Positions 1-7,944 of a stretch of 11,714 nt of DNA are shown here, piece by piece. The notes under the pieces are model-generated. The model saw only the letters and a program-made list of their open reading frames with translations. It searched no databases and was not told the origin of the DNA. This stretch comes from an uncultured Prevotella sp. (GTDB taxonomy: Bacteria; Bacteroidota; Bacteroidia; Bacteroidales; Bacteroidaceae): contig CALCVT010000130.1 in the NCBI GenBank assembly GCA_937906495.1, positions 1 to 11,714 on the forward strand, read 5' to 3'. Position 1 is the first letter of the stretch; the number at the start of each line of letters is the position of its first letter. The position numbers and the translations under genes are program-made.

Positions 1-6
1 TATGTA

Positions 7-291
7 CTATCTTTGGCTAGGACTGGGATTCCACGGAAGTTTTAAACTGCGCCCAATTTTTCCATCGAAATCACTTGTATTACCTGGATTCCGCCACATA
101 AAGAAATAAGCAATAAGAAAACCTATTAGAATAACAGGAATACCCACTGCTAACGCATCGACTATTTCATCACCATCAGCCAAACCCACTACATCATATA
201 ATCTTTCCTCAGTATATCGTTGGGCTGTTGCCGGAATAACGCATAACAGCATTAAAATCGTTGAAAATATGCTCTTGTTCATATATTTCAT
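7..291 (-). CDS. Small membrane protein of unknown function (94 aa)
   Basis: I do not recognise a family. The 94-residue product has two hydrophobic stretches. Residues about 5-24 look like a signal peptide, with a possible cleavage after the Ala-Gln at 23-24. Residues about 46-66 form a clear transmembrane helix (AVGIPVILIGFLIAYFFMW) followed by a polar, Pro/Arg-containing tail. The region between them is acidic. I kept the first ATG at 291, although the ATG nine bases further in (282) gives an equally good signal peptide. No Shine-Dalgarno is visible; the upstream bases are A-rich. It starts only 19 nt after the stop of the 348-aa gene, so the two are probably co-transcribed. The gene is visibly more AT-rich than the operon to its right. 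It looks like a real gene because of the signal peptide plus helix and the tight spacing, but its role is unknown. Confidence 0.6.
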   Translation of the reverse strand: MKYMNKSIFSTILMLLCVIPATAQRYTEERLYDVVGLADGDEIVDALAVGIPVILIGFLIAYFFMWRNPGNTSDFDGKIGRSLKLPWNPSPSQR

Positions 292-310
292 TGAAGATTT
301 TTTTCTTTAA

Positions 311-1357
311 TCATATACTCCACTCCCAAACCACCATATTTTGAGGGAGTTGCACGCCTTTAGGCATTCCGCGGCTGCCGGTTACATAGTAGTATTGGGC
401 AAGGCGGTCGTCAAACTCGCGTACAAAGGCTTCGCGGATGCGGGCACATTTTTCGTTAATGGAGTTTTTAATGGGGTTGGTCAGGTCGGCTATGCTCTGT
501 TCGATGCCTTCGACCGAGGAACGACCTGTAAGACGGACGTAGATGTCGTAAAGTTCAGAGCGATAATCAGGAAGCATTTTGAAGGCAATACCTTCGGGGT
601 GACGCAGAAAGAGAAAGTAGACCGACTTTACCAAAGGCGACATTTTGATTTCGCGATTGTCATAGCCCGGCAGTACAATATCGCCGTTTGCAGTGATACG
701 CAGGCTGCTAAGTTTGATTTGCGGGTTGAGCAAGGTGCTGAGAACCATCTCGTTAACACCATATTGCCGTAAGCGGGCTACTTTTTCGCGAACATCTTTC
801 ATCAGGTTTAACACCTCCAACGAGAATTGCCGGTCGGCAAAATCATCCTCTTGATCGCTCAAAATAGATCCTGATGAACAACCATAGTATCGCTCTTCAA
901 TTTGCCTGCTGGCAAACTCTTTCAAGTAAGCAATGAATGCCTCTATCCATGCCTCAAGGTTGTGTTCGGAGCCGGTTGGCTTGAACGCATGAAAAACATG
1001 GTAATTTCTGATTTGACGGTTGTACACCAAAAAAGCCGCTTCCATCTTCAACCCTCGCACTAAATAGGGTTCCAAGCAAGAACTATCTATCTGCTGCGGC
1101 TGGAAATTATTCCGATAAGGCGTAAAGTATTGTACAAATTCTTTACTCGTAAATCGGAGCGACAGCATGGGAAAATAACAAAACTCATAACCAAACTCAC
1201 TCAATGCTTCGTTAATTTGATTATAGTTTGAAGTTAAGAAATCGTTGAGATGAGCATGGTAACGATCCTCCACATAAATCACCTGTTTTCTTTGAGGTTC
1301 GAAGGGCAAAGTTGGCCTAAAGCGCAAGCTATCTGATTGTATTTGAATGTCGGGCAT
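311..1357 (-). CDS. Conserved Bacteroidetes hypothetical protein (348 aa)
   Basis: This is a soluble protein without signal peptide or membrane segment, of unknown function. Its C-terminal part (about residues 238-345) has a pattern I associate with a widespread Bacteroidetes hypothetical family: SPLVKSVYFLFLRHPEGI (240-257), then the DYRSEL (264-269) and KNSINEKCARIREAF (297-311) stretches, the YYYVTGSRG segment (322-330), and a final VVWEW (342-346). The N-terminal half is poorly conserved in my memory and has no motif I can name. The open frame extends upstream to 1528. I chose the ATG at 1357 because the longer version would translate a likely promoter box (1383-1390) and a hairpin (1516-1566), and its extra 57 residues are low-quality sequence. 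It probably forms a two-gene unit with the small membrane protein downstream. A basic or regulatory function is possible, but the sequence alone does not show it. Confidence 0.8.
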   Translation of the reverse strand: MPDIQIQSDSLRFRPTLPFEPQRKQVIYVEDRYHAHLNDFLTSNYNQINEALSEFGYEFCYFPMLSLRFTSKEFVQYFTPYRNNFQPQQIDSSCLEPYLVRGLKMEAAFLVYNRQIRNYHVFHAFKPTGSEHNLEAWIEAFIAYLKEFASRQIEERYYGCSSGSILSDQEDDFADRQFSLEVLNLMKDVREKVARLRQYGVNEMVLSTLLNPQIKLSSLRITANGDIVLPGYDNREIKMSPLVKSVYFLFLRHPEGIAFKMLPDYRSELYDIYVRLTGRSSVEGIEQSIADLTNPIKNSINEKCARIREAFVREFDDRLAQYYYVTGSRGMPKGVQLPQNMVVWEWSI

Positions 1358-1382
1358 AACAAACTGTTTTCTTTTGACTTCG

Positions 1383-1412
1383 CAAATGTATGAAAAATAA
1401 AATGTCTTCAAT
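1383..1412 (-). promoter_or_regulatory. Bacteroidetes-type promoter for the 348-aa gene
   Basis: On the minus strand, TACATTTG (1390 to 1383) matches the Bacteroides -7 box TAnnTTTG exactly. Eighteen bases upstream, ATTG (1412 to 1409) resembles the -33 box TTTG. The box ends 25 nt before the ATG at 1357, giving a short leader. A box of this kind is expected several times by chance in 11.7 kb, so the support is its position in a non-coding gap just before a gene. The rest of the 1358-1608 gap holds the rel downstream hairpin and nothing else that I can recognise. Confidence 0.55.
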
Positions 1413-1515
1413 AACTTTTGCAAGGCTTGCAGAAGTTTTTCATGGTTTATACCCCCATTACGGGGCTTGAGGAAACAAGTGCCAGTTGTTCTGTGCTGTG
1501 TATAAATAGCAACAC

Positions 1516-1566
1516 AACAAGCCAGCATATTATACCCTTAGGGAGTATATATACCAGCTGGTTGTT
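1516..1566 (-). terminator. Imperfect hairpin, possible rel operon terminator
   Basis: AACAA-g-CCAGC (1516-1526) pairs with GCTGG-TTGTT (1557-1566), ten base pairs with one bulged base. The interior can pair further (CCC with GGG around a TTA loop, plus short TATA stretches). On the minus strand it lies 43 nt past the rel stop codon and is followed by a U-rich but interrupted stretch, so it could end the parA-to-rel transcript. The missing clean U-run makes this moderate. Confidence 0.4.
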
Positions 1567-1608
1567 AATACGTAATAAGTAATGAAAGCTTGTTGGATTG
1601 AATGGTAA

Positions 1609-3870
1609 TTACACTCTAACAGCTTCGGTCACGTTGTCTAATTGTTTTAGACGTTCGCAGATGTCCGATACATCTAAGGTATCGAATACCGAGATAACCA
1701 TTTGTCCGTTAAAGATACCATCCTCGCTCTCGAGCGAAATTTTCTTGACGTTAAAGTGCGTCAGTTTATGCAACACATCGGCAATGGAGTAAAGCGTGCT
1801 GCGCGAGTCGATGCCTCTTATTTCGATGGTTACATCGTAGTGCAGCACCTTGTGTGTATCCCAACGGCAAGCCACAATGTTATTGCCGTAGCGTGTTTTG
1901 AGTTTAACGGCAGTTTCGCAACTGCGTTTGTGCAGTTGCAGTCCGCCCTCTTCGGTAATGTACCCCATCACATCGTCGCCGGGTATGGGTTGGCAGCAAT
2001 CGGGGATGGAACAACGGCGCAACACATCCTCGTTAAGTACGAGTGTTTCTTTACGGTTCAGTTTATGTGCCCACTCAGGATCATCAACATCTTGTTTCGG
2101 ATGTTTTCCGTCTGGAGTGTCGGCTTTACCGATAAAGGGTATAAAACGGCGCCAACCTTTGCCGTTGCCGCGGTTTCGGAGCATGGCAAGTACAAGCTCG
2201 CCCAGTTCTATTTTGTCGTCGCCCAGGTCAAAATAGAGTTCTTCGTTGGTTTGCTTATGATAATAGTGACGTATTTTATCAATAAGTCCGGGTTCTACCT
2301 GGAAGTCGTGTCGGATCAGGAAGTCGCGCAAGAGCTCTTCGCCGCGCTTTTGTTTTTCGCGGCTTTCGCGCCGAAGAATGGCTTGTATTTTAGCTCTTGC
2401 CTTGGCCGTGGTGGCAAATTTGAGCCAGTCGTTTTGCACGTGCTGGGTGCGCGAGGTAAGAATTTCAACCTGGTCGCCACTTTTGAGCACATAGCTTAGG
2501 GGTACAAGCCGGTGGTTCACTTTTGCACCAAAGCAGTGCGATCCCAAAAAGCTGTGTATCGAAAAGGCAAAGTCGAGCACGGTGGCTCCTTTGGGCATGG
2601 TTTTGAGTTCACCTTTAGGAGTGAAGACCATGATTTCCGAGGCATAAAGATTGAGTTTGATATTGTCGAGCAAGTCGAGCGTATCGGGCTGCGGATCGTC
2701 AAGAATTTCTTTGATGGAGTTGAGCCAGTGGTTAAGTTCGTTCTCGTCGTACTCTGTATTCGGTTCTTTATACTTCCAGTGTGCAGCAAATCCCATTTCG
2801 GCAATATCGTCCATACGCTCAGAGCGTATTTGCACTTCAATCCATTTGCCTTGTTTTGACATAAAGGTGTTGTGCAGCGCCTGGTAGCCGTTAGTTTTGG
2901 GATTTGAGAGCCAATCACGAAAGCGTGTGGGATGTGGCGTATAGATTTCGGTCAGTGCCGAATAAATGCGGAAGCACTCATTTTTTTCTTGCGTACGGTC
3001 GTTAGGTACAAAAACAATGCGGATGGCCAATATATCGAATACCTCCTCAAAGGGAATATGCTTGTGCTGCATTTTAAGCCAGATGGAGTATGGGCTCTTA
3101 ATGCGTGCCTTGATGGTATACTTCACCCCCAGCGCATCGAGTTTGGCCCGGATGGCCGGTGTAAACTTAGCTATGATGTTATCGCGCTCCAGCTGCGATT
3201 CGTCGAGTTTATCGAGTACAGCCTTGTATTCCTCGGGATGTTCGTACTTAAAACTGAGGTTTTCGAGTTCGGTTTTAATTTTGCTCAGCCCCAAGCGGTC
3301 GGCTATGGGTGCAAAGATGTAGAGTGTTTCGCCTGCAATTTTATACTGTTTGGAAGGCAGCATGCTCGAAAGGGTGCGCATGTTGTGCAGGCGGTCCGAA
3401 ATTTTGATAAGGATAACGCGTATGTCATCGCTCATCATGAGCAACAATTTCTTAAATGTTTCGGCCTGCAGCGAGGCGCGGTCGCCAAAGATGCCTCCTG
3501 ATATTTTGGTTACTCCCTCAACGATATTGGCAATTTTGGGTCCGAACAGGTTACACAAGTCTTCGTTTGTATAGTCGGTGTCTTCTTCCACATCGTGCAG
3601 CAGGGCGGCACATATTGAGGTTGACCCCAGGCCAATTTCTTCGCAAGCAATCTGTGCCACGGCTATCGGGTGCAGAATGTAAGGTTCGCCCGAGCGTCGG
3701 CGCACGCCTTTATGAGCCTCTTTTGCAAAGTTAAAGGCTTTGGTTATAATCTCTGTCTTTTTCCGATGGTTCGAAGCCAGATAAGTATCGAGCAAATGCT
3801 GGAATGCGGCATTGATCATCTCCTCGTCGTGCTGCTCTTGAGGAGTGAGCGTTTTGGTATTTGTTTCCAT
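1609..3870 (-). CDS. rel: Bifunctional RelA/SpoT-family (p)ppGpp synthetase/hydrolase
   Basis: The protein makes and degrades (p)ppGpp, the stringent-response alarmone, in the cytoplasm and is normally ribosome-associated. At 753 aa it has the usual long RSH length. The order is: HD hydrolase domain (about 45-200) with H53, the HDVEED motif (92-97) and D159 of KISDRLHNMR, all intact; synthetase domain (about 250-370) with RIKSPYSIW, D279 of FDILAIR, NGYQALHN (327-334) and E345; TGS domain (about 412-472); the conserved Cys region with C620, C625-C626, H647 and C651; and a C-terminal ACT domain (about 678-753). Because both catalytic sites keep their key residues, I infer a bifunctional enzyme rather than a RelA with a dead hydrolase. 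The ATG at 3870 gives a normal N-terminus. It is the last gene of the par operon, 95 nt after mltD, with a strong hairpin in that gap. I see no separate promoter for it. Confidence 0.97.
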   Translation of the reverse strand: METNTKTLTPQEQHDEEMINAAFQHLLDTYLASNHRKKTEIITKAFNFAKEAHKGVRRRSGEPYILHPIAVAQIACEEIGLGSTSICAALLHDVEEDTDYTNEDLCNLFGPKIANIVEGVTKISGGIFGDRASLQAETFKKLLLMMSDDIRVILIKISDRLHNMRTLSSMLPSKQYKIAGETLYIFAPIADRLGLSKIKTELENLSFKYEHPEEYKAVLDKLDESQLERDNIIAKFTPAIRAKLDALGVKYTIKARIKSPYSIWLKMQHKHIPFEEVFDILAIRIVFVPNDRTQEKNECFRIYSALTEIYTPHPTRFRDWLSNPKTNGYQALHNTFMSKQGKWIEVQIRSERMDDIAEMGFAAHWKYKEPNTEYDENELNHWLNSIKEILDDPQPDTLDLLDNIKLNLYASEIMVFTPKGELKTMPKGATVLDFAFSIHSFLGSHCFGAKVNHRLVPLSYVLKSGDQVEILTSRTQHVQNDWLKFATTAKARAKIQAILRRESREKQKRGEELLRDFLIRHDFQVEPGLIDKIRHYYHKQTNEELYFDLGDDKIELGELVLAMLRNRGNGKGWRRFIPFIGKADTPDGKHPKQDVDDPEWAHKLNRKETLVLNEDVLRRCSIPDCCQPIPGDDVMGYITEEGGLQLHKRSCETAVKLKTRYGNNIVACRWDTHKVLHYDVTIEIRGIDSRSTLYSIADVLHKLTHFNVKKISLESEDGIFNGQMVISVFDTLDVSDICERLKQLDNVTEAVRV

Positions 3871-3912
3871 GAGGATTGATGATTAGTGGTTAGGTCTTTT
3901 TTTTTAATCAAG

Positions 3913-3955
3913 CAGCCGTTGCCGGCACACCTGGCGTGCGTGCCGGCAACGGCTG
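3913..3955. other. Perfect 16-bp inverted repeat between mltD and rel
   Basis: CAGCCGTTGCCGGCAC (3913-3928) and its exact reverse complement (3940-3955) flank an 11-base loop. The hairpin begins 10 bases past the mltD stop codon and lies in the rel leader. On the operon strand it is followed by an A-run (about 3896-3905), not a U-run, so it is not a classic intrinsic terminator in that direction. On the plus strand it is followed by a T-rich stretch and could stop antisense transcription. It may instead be a transcript-stabilising or processing hairpin that sets different levels of mltD and rel mRNA. Confidence 0.75.
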
Positions 3956-3965
3956 TTGCTTTGTT

Positions 3966-5312
3966 TTAGCGCACGCGGATTTTCTTACCCACGTTAATCA
4001 AGTTACCCTTAATACCATTGAGTTGGCGCAGTTTCTTGACTGTTGTGCCGTGGCGGCGTGCTATCTCGCTCAGCGTATCGCCCTGGCGGATGGTTGCGGT
4101 TTTTCCTCTGCCCTTGTTGCGGCGCGATTTGCTGCGAGTGTTGCGTCGGTTGCTGCTATTGCTATAGCGTGAGTTACGGCGCGGAGTGGCTACACTGCGG
4201 GTTTCGCTCACTTCGGGCACCGCCACGGTGCTGCGGCGCTTGAGCAGTTCGTCGGCTCGATAGTTGTAAACCGAGTCTTTAAGGTCAATCAACGTATTGA
4301 GTGTTTCGGTAGGCAGACACACTGTCATGGGGCCTACATTACCGGGAATAATGTCGGTGCGGTACTGCGGATTGAGTGCACGTATAGCCTCGATTTCGAT
4401 ATTGCAAAGGTCGGCAATCTGCTTCATGTGAAGGTCGCGTGTCACTTGTATCGTATCGGTCGTGATGGGATACTTCGTCTTCATCGGGCAGATGTTGTGC
4501 TCGCAATAGTAGTTCATCATGTAGTTTGCCGCAATGAATGCAGGCACATACCCACGTGTTTCACGCGGCAGGTAGGGATAGATTACCCAATAATCGCGCG
4601 CACCTCCGGCACGGTGCATGGCCTTGTTTACATTGGCCGGTCCGCAGTTGTACGCGGCAATTACAAGACTCCAGTCGCCATAAATTTTATACAGGTCGCG
4701 CAGGTAGCGTGCTGCAGCCCAGGTTGCTTTGTAGGGGTCCTGCCGTTCGTCAATCAAGCTGTTAATCTGCAAATCGTAGCGTTTGGCAGTCGAGATCATA
4801 AACTGCCACAGTCCCACTGCACCTGCATGGCTGCGTGCTTTGGGTTCAAAAGCCGACTCAATGACCGGCAGATATTTCAGTTCAAGGGGCAGCCCGTAAT
4901 AGTCGAGCGCCTCTTCGAAGATGGGCACGTAAAAATTGCCTGCTCCGAGCATATACGATACCGAACGGCGCAAGCGGCCGCTATACTGGTCGATAAACTT
5001 CTGCACCACACTGTTGTAAGGCATATCCATCACAACCGGCAGGCGGCGCAGACGTTCCTGGTAAACTTCGGGTTCAAAAGTAGGGTTCACGTTGGGGTCA
5101 ACGCAAGTGGTATCGGGGTAAAGGTATTTTTTAGCCATCCACTCGTTGAGCAACGAGTCACAGCTGGCTGTCATACCCTCGGGCAGTTCTATCACTTCGT
5201 CACGTCCGCTTTGATCGTCGTGTACGGTTATCTCTGTCGTGGTGTTTTGTGCCGGAGCTACCAGGTATGCAGCTGTAGCCAGGGCCATTACTATCTGTCT
5301 GATACGTTTCAT
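3966..5312 (-). CDS. mltD: MltD-like lytic murein transglycosylase with LysM domains
   Basis: This enzyme cleaves peptidoglycan glycan strands, forming 1,6-anhydromuramyl ends, in the periplasm. The 448-aa product has a signal peptide (1-22, ending ApAQ) and an acidic N-terminal region. The SLT catalytic domain (about 100-275) carries the catalytic Glu152 in YLPVIESAF, GLWQFM (167-172) and AAYNCGPANV (219-228). A degenerate LysM-like segment (about 286-333) follows, then a Ser/Arg-rich basic linker (about 370-404), and a clear C-terminal LysM domain (405-448, with GDTLSEIARRHGTT) that should bind peptidoglycan. The open frame also runs up to a TTG at 5357, but the ATG at 5312 starts exactly at the signal peptide, so I chose it. 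No Shine-Dalgarno is present; the bases before the ATG are pyrimidine-rich. It sits between DUF5683 (60 nt upstream) and rel, suggesting one transcript. The family is certain; the mltD name is by domain similarity. Confidence 0.93.
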   Translation of the reverse strand: MKRIRQIVMALATAAYLVAPAQNTTTEITVHDDQSGRDEVIELPEGMTASCDSLLNEWMAKKYLYPDTTCVDPNVNPTFEPEVYQERLRRLPVVMDMPYNSVVQKFIDQYSGRLRRSVSYMLGAGNFYVPIFEEALDYYGLPLELKYLPVIESAFEPKARSHAGAVGLWQFMISTAKRYDLQINSLIDERQDPYKATWAAARYLRDLYKIYGDWSLVIAAYNCGPANVNKAMHRAGGARDYWVIYPYLPRETRGYVPAFIAANYMMNYYCEHNICPMKTKYPITTDTIQVTRDLHMKQIADLCNIEIEAIRALNPQYRTDIIPGNVGPMTVCLPTETLNTLIDLKDSVYNYRADELLKRRSTVAVPEVSETRSVATPRRNSRYSNSSNRRNTRSKSRRNKGRGKTATIRQGDTLSEIARRHGTTVKKLRQLNGIKGNLINVGKKIRVR

Positions 5313-5372
5313 CAAAGGATAAATGAAGAGAGAAAATTCATTATGAAATGCTTGCAATACTCAGTGAGTGCA

Positions 5373-6209
5373 TTAAAACCTAAAGCTGCACCCTACGCCA
5401 TAAGCCGTATTGCCGCGTGAGCCTGGCGATGCCGGTGCACCGATAACGGCAGGTTCTACGCTGAGGGTCAAGTCGGGCGAGATGTCGAAATCCGAAAGTT
5501 GTGCATCGACATAGGCATCGACAACCGAGAGCAGGTAAACCCCCACAAAGCAAAAGGCGCTCAAGTCGCGGTAGCGGCGGTAAAAGTCTTTTTTCCGCTT
5601 AAAGAGTTTTTTGAATTGCTCTTCGCGCCCGGCTATATCGTAACGCGGCGGAAGCATCTCAAGGTAAGAGTTTGTATTGGGGTTATCGTCCATGATGTCG
5701 AGATAGGCCTGCGAGTAGTCGCGATACATCTGCTGGTTCCACATCAAGGCATAGGCACAGCCTAAAAACCCTCCGTAAATAAAAGGTAATTTCCAATATT
5801 TGCGATTGTATATCTGGCCAGCCCCGGGAAATACGAGCGATAGCCACAGGGCCCGCTGCGGATTAGGACGGAACTGAGGTTTGGGCAGTTTTACGCGTCC
5901 GGCTTTAGCTGCAACCGAGTCGGTTACCATGCCGAGTGCCAGCGTGTCAACAGGCTTCGACAGCGAGTCGGCCGCTATATGCGCGGGGTGTGCATCGACG
6001 CTGTCGTTGCCCATGGCTGTTGTTTGCCCTGTATGGTGCTCGGCGGGTTGCAGCAAATGGTTGGCAGCGTTGTCCGCAGCTAAAACGGGCAAAGCCGGAG
6101 CCTCTGTCAAGACTCCGACTTCAGCATGTATATCAACGCGGGCAAATGCACACAACTGGCACACAAAAGCCAGCAGCAGCAAGGCATGCCGTAGTATATG
6201 CAAACTCAT
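5373..6209 (-). CDS. DUF5683 family membrane protein
   Basis: The function is unknown. The 278-aa product begins with a signal peptide or membrane anchor (about 4-24), followed by a low-complexity Ala/His/Asp-rich stretch (25-105) that is probably flexible. The conserved core (about 112-235) contains PNPQRALWLSLVFPGAGQIYNRKYWKLP (115-142), typical of DUF5683, then a hydrophobic segment (about 141-157), the YRDYSQAY region (162-169), and a second hydrophobic segment (about 217-233). The C-terminus (240-278) is polar and ends GVGCSFRF, a pattern rich in alternating residues. The start at 6209 lies only 6 nt beyond the parB stop, so translation of the two is likely coupled. In Bacteroidetes this family is commonly found next to parB, as here, which suggests but does not show an envelope role tied to the segregation or cell-wall genes. 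Confidence 0.85.
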   Translation of the reverse strand: MSLHILRHALLLLAFVCQLCAFARVDIHAEVGVLTEAPALPVLAADNAANHLLQPAEHHTGQTTAMGNDSVDAHPAHIAADSLSKPVDTLALGMVTDSVAAKAGRVKLPKPQFRPNPQRALWLSLVFPGAGQIYNRKYWKLPFIYGGFLGCAYALMWNQQMYRDYSQAYLDIMDDNPNTNSYLEMLPPRYDIAGREEQFKKLFKRKKDFYRRYRDLSAFCFVGVYLLSVVDAYVDAQLSDFDISPDLTLSVEPAVIGAPASPGSRGNTAYGVGCSFRF

Positions 6210-6215
6210 TTTTCT

Positions 6216-7112
6216 TTACTGCTTTATCTTATCAATCAGGGCAATTATGCGTTCCAGTTCCTCCTCGGAGGCAAAGGGTATAGATATTTTGCCTTTTCCC
6301 TGCTGCGAACAGGTCATCTGCACTTTGGTGCCAAAAACATCGGCCAGACGGCTTCGTAGTTCGCCAAAGACATCGGACATCTGTGCATCTTTATTTTTGA
6401 GTGTATGGCGTCCGCTTTTAAGAGTTTCGCCATTATTGAGAGCCTTTACCATGTCCTCCACTTGTCGCACCGAATAGCCTTTTTCGCGTATTTCGTTGTA
6501 GAGTTTTACCTGCAGCGAGGGTTTGTCCAGTCCGAGCAAGGCCCGAGCGTGTCCTTGGTCTATTTCGCGATTTTGCAAGGCCATTTGCACCTGTGCGGGC
6601 AGTTTGAGCAAACGCAGGCAATTGGCAACGGTAGTGCGGTTTTTTCCCACTCTTTCGGCCAGTTTGTCTTGCGTCAGGTCGTAGCGTTCAATCAGGTTTT
6701 GGTAAGCAAGAGCTATTTCGATGGCGTTCAGGTCTTCGCGCTGGATGTTTTCAACGAGCGCCATCTGCATCATGTTTTCGTCGTCGGCCGTGCGTATATA
6801 GGCGGGTATGGTTGCCAGTCCGGCCATTTGCGAAGCCCTCCAGCGTCTTTCGCCAGCAATAATCTGGTAGGTGTCATCGTCCATCTTGCGGAGTGTGATG
6901 GGCTGTACGATGCCTATTTGCCTGATGCTGTCGGCCAGTTCTTGCAAGGCTTCGATGGCAAACTCGCGTCGGGGCTGGTTGGGGTTGGCCTTGATTTTGA
7001 ACACCGGAACCTCGTTAATGCTCGAAGAACCGCTAGTATGCACTTCTTCGTCAGTCGAAATCAGGGCGTCAAGGCCTCGTCCCAAAGCGGGAAATTTTTT
7101 GTGAGCTGCCAT
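6216..7112 (-). CDS. parB: Chromosome partitioning protein ParB
   Basis: ParB binds parS sites, uses CTP to close into a sliding clamp, and loads SMC on the origin region. The 298-aa product has a conserved N-terminal tail containing the LGRGLDALI segment (10-18), which is the part that stimulates ParA. The ParB/Srx N-domain (about 33-125) has the CTP-binding GERRWRAS (87-94) and ENIQREDL (121-128) motifs intact. The helix-turn-helix for parS recognition lies at about 146-170 (LTQDKLAERVGKNRTTVANCLRLL). The C-terminal dimerisation region runs from about 245 to 298. Length and start (ATG at 7112, giving MAAHKKFPALGRG) are normal for a chromosomal ParB. It lies 51 nt downstream of parA and 6 nt upstream of DUF5683. 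No parS site is visible in this window, so its binding sites must be elsewhere. Confidence 0.97.
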   Translation of the reverse strand: MAAHKKFPALGRGLDALISTDEEVHTSGSSSINEVPVFKIKANPNQPRREFAIEALQELADSIRQIGIVQPITLRKMDDDTYQIIAGERRWRASQMAGLATIPAYIRTADDENMMQMALVENIQREDLNAIEIALAYQNLIERYDLTQDKLAERVGKNRTTVANCLRLLKLPAQVQMALQNREIDQGHARALLGLDKPSLQVKLYNEIREKGYSVRQVEDMVKALNNGETLKSGRHTLKNKDAQMSDVFGELRSRLADVFGTKVQMTCSQQGKGKISIPFASEEELERIIALIDKIKQ

Positions 7113-7163
7113 GCTTTAATGAGTTTATTTATGGATAGGTAGATGCCCCTTTACTGGGTGTTT

Positions 7164-7931
7164 TTATCGTTCGTTTTTATGGATGATTTCCTTAGCCAGC
7201 GCCAGGTGATTTTTGGCACCGGTTGAGTCGGCGTCGTAGAGTATGGCGGGCAGTCCGTGGCTGGGTGCTTCGGAAAGTTTTACGTTGCGCTGAATGACGG
7301 TTTTGAACACGAGTTCTTGAAAATGACGCTTCACCTCGTCGTAAATTTGGTTCGCCAGTCTGAGGCGGCTGTCGTACATGGTGAGCAGGAAACCTTCAAT
7401 CTCTAATTCGGGATTGAGTTTCTTTTTGACTATTTTGATGGTGTTGAGAAGTTTGGAGATGCCCTCCAATGCAAAATACTCACACTGCACGGGTATAATT
7501 ACCGAGTTGGCTGCAGTCAGTGCATTAACGGTTATAAGGCCCAATGAGGGGGAGCAATCAATCAAGATGTAGTCGTATTCATCACGTACTGTCTGTAACA
7601 TCCTTGCAAGGATACGCTCACGGCCTTCAAACTGAAGCATTTCGACCTCAGCTCCTACCAGGTTAATACTCGACGGCACTACGTCGAGGCGCTCTATATC
7701 GGTGGTATAAATGGCCTCGTGCACATCTATTCCGTTTATCAGACACTCATAGACGGAGCAGTCTACCTTGCCAAGGTCTACTCCGAGTCCTGACGAGGCA
7801 TTAGCCTGCGAATCGGCATCTATCAGCAACACTCTTTTTTCGAGCGTGGCGAGCGATGCTGCAAGGTTCATCGACGTGGTGGTCTTTCCCACCCCACCCT
7901 TTTGGTTGGCTAAGGCAATAATCTTGCTCAT
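7164..7931 (-). CDS. parA: Chromosome partitioning ATPase ParA (Soj)
   Basis: ParA is an ATPase that binds nucleoid DNA as an ATP dimer and moves ParB-parS complexes. The 255-aa product has the deviant Walker A KGGVGKTT (11-18) with signature Lys11 and catalytic Lys16, the Walker A' region LIDADSQ (36-42) with Asp40, and Walker B YILIDCSPSLG (121-131, Asp125). There is no N-terminal DNA-binding extension, so this is the short, chromosomal (Soj) type. The ATG at 7931 gives the family-typical MSKIIALANQKGG start. No Shine-Dalgarno is present. A five-codon reading frame (MNIEP, from 7945) ends in a stop that overlaps the parA start as ATGA, which could couple initiation, but this may be chance. 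The gene heads the minus-strand operon and is preceded by a long structured leader with its promoter candidate at 8147-8178. Confidence 0.98.
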   Translation of the reverse strand: MSKIIALANQKGGVGKTTTSMNLAASLATLEKRVLLIDADSQANASSGLGVDLGKVDCSVYECLINGIDVHEAIYTTDIERLDVVPSSINLVGAEVEMLQFEGRERILARMLQTVRDEYDYILIDCSPSLGLITVNALTAANSVIIPVQCEYFALEGISKLLNTIKIVKKKLNPELEIEGFLLTMYDSRLRLANQIYDEVKRHFQELVFKTVIQRNVKLSEAPSHGLPAILYDADSTGAKNHLALAKEIIHKNER

Positions 7932-7944
7932 GGTTCAATATTCA

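Noticed and set aside
1358..1528. Upstream extension of the 348-aa protein by 57 residues
   Set aside because: It would translate through an exact TAnnTTTG box and a hairpin, and the added residues look random.
1702..2499. 265-codon plus-strand frame inside rel
   Set aside because: Antisense shadow of the rel coding region; no family features.
4557..4572. Possible parS site beginning TGTTTCACG inside mltD
   Set aside because: The first nine bases match the parS consensus, but the right half does not (about 11 of 16 overall), and it is not a palindrome.
4428..5420. 330-codon open frame on the plus strand opposite mltD
   Set aside because: It lies antisense to a clear transglycosylase gene, its protein is Cys/His/Val-rich without motifs, and it arises from codon bias of the real gene.
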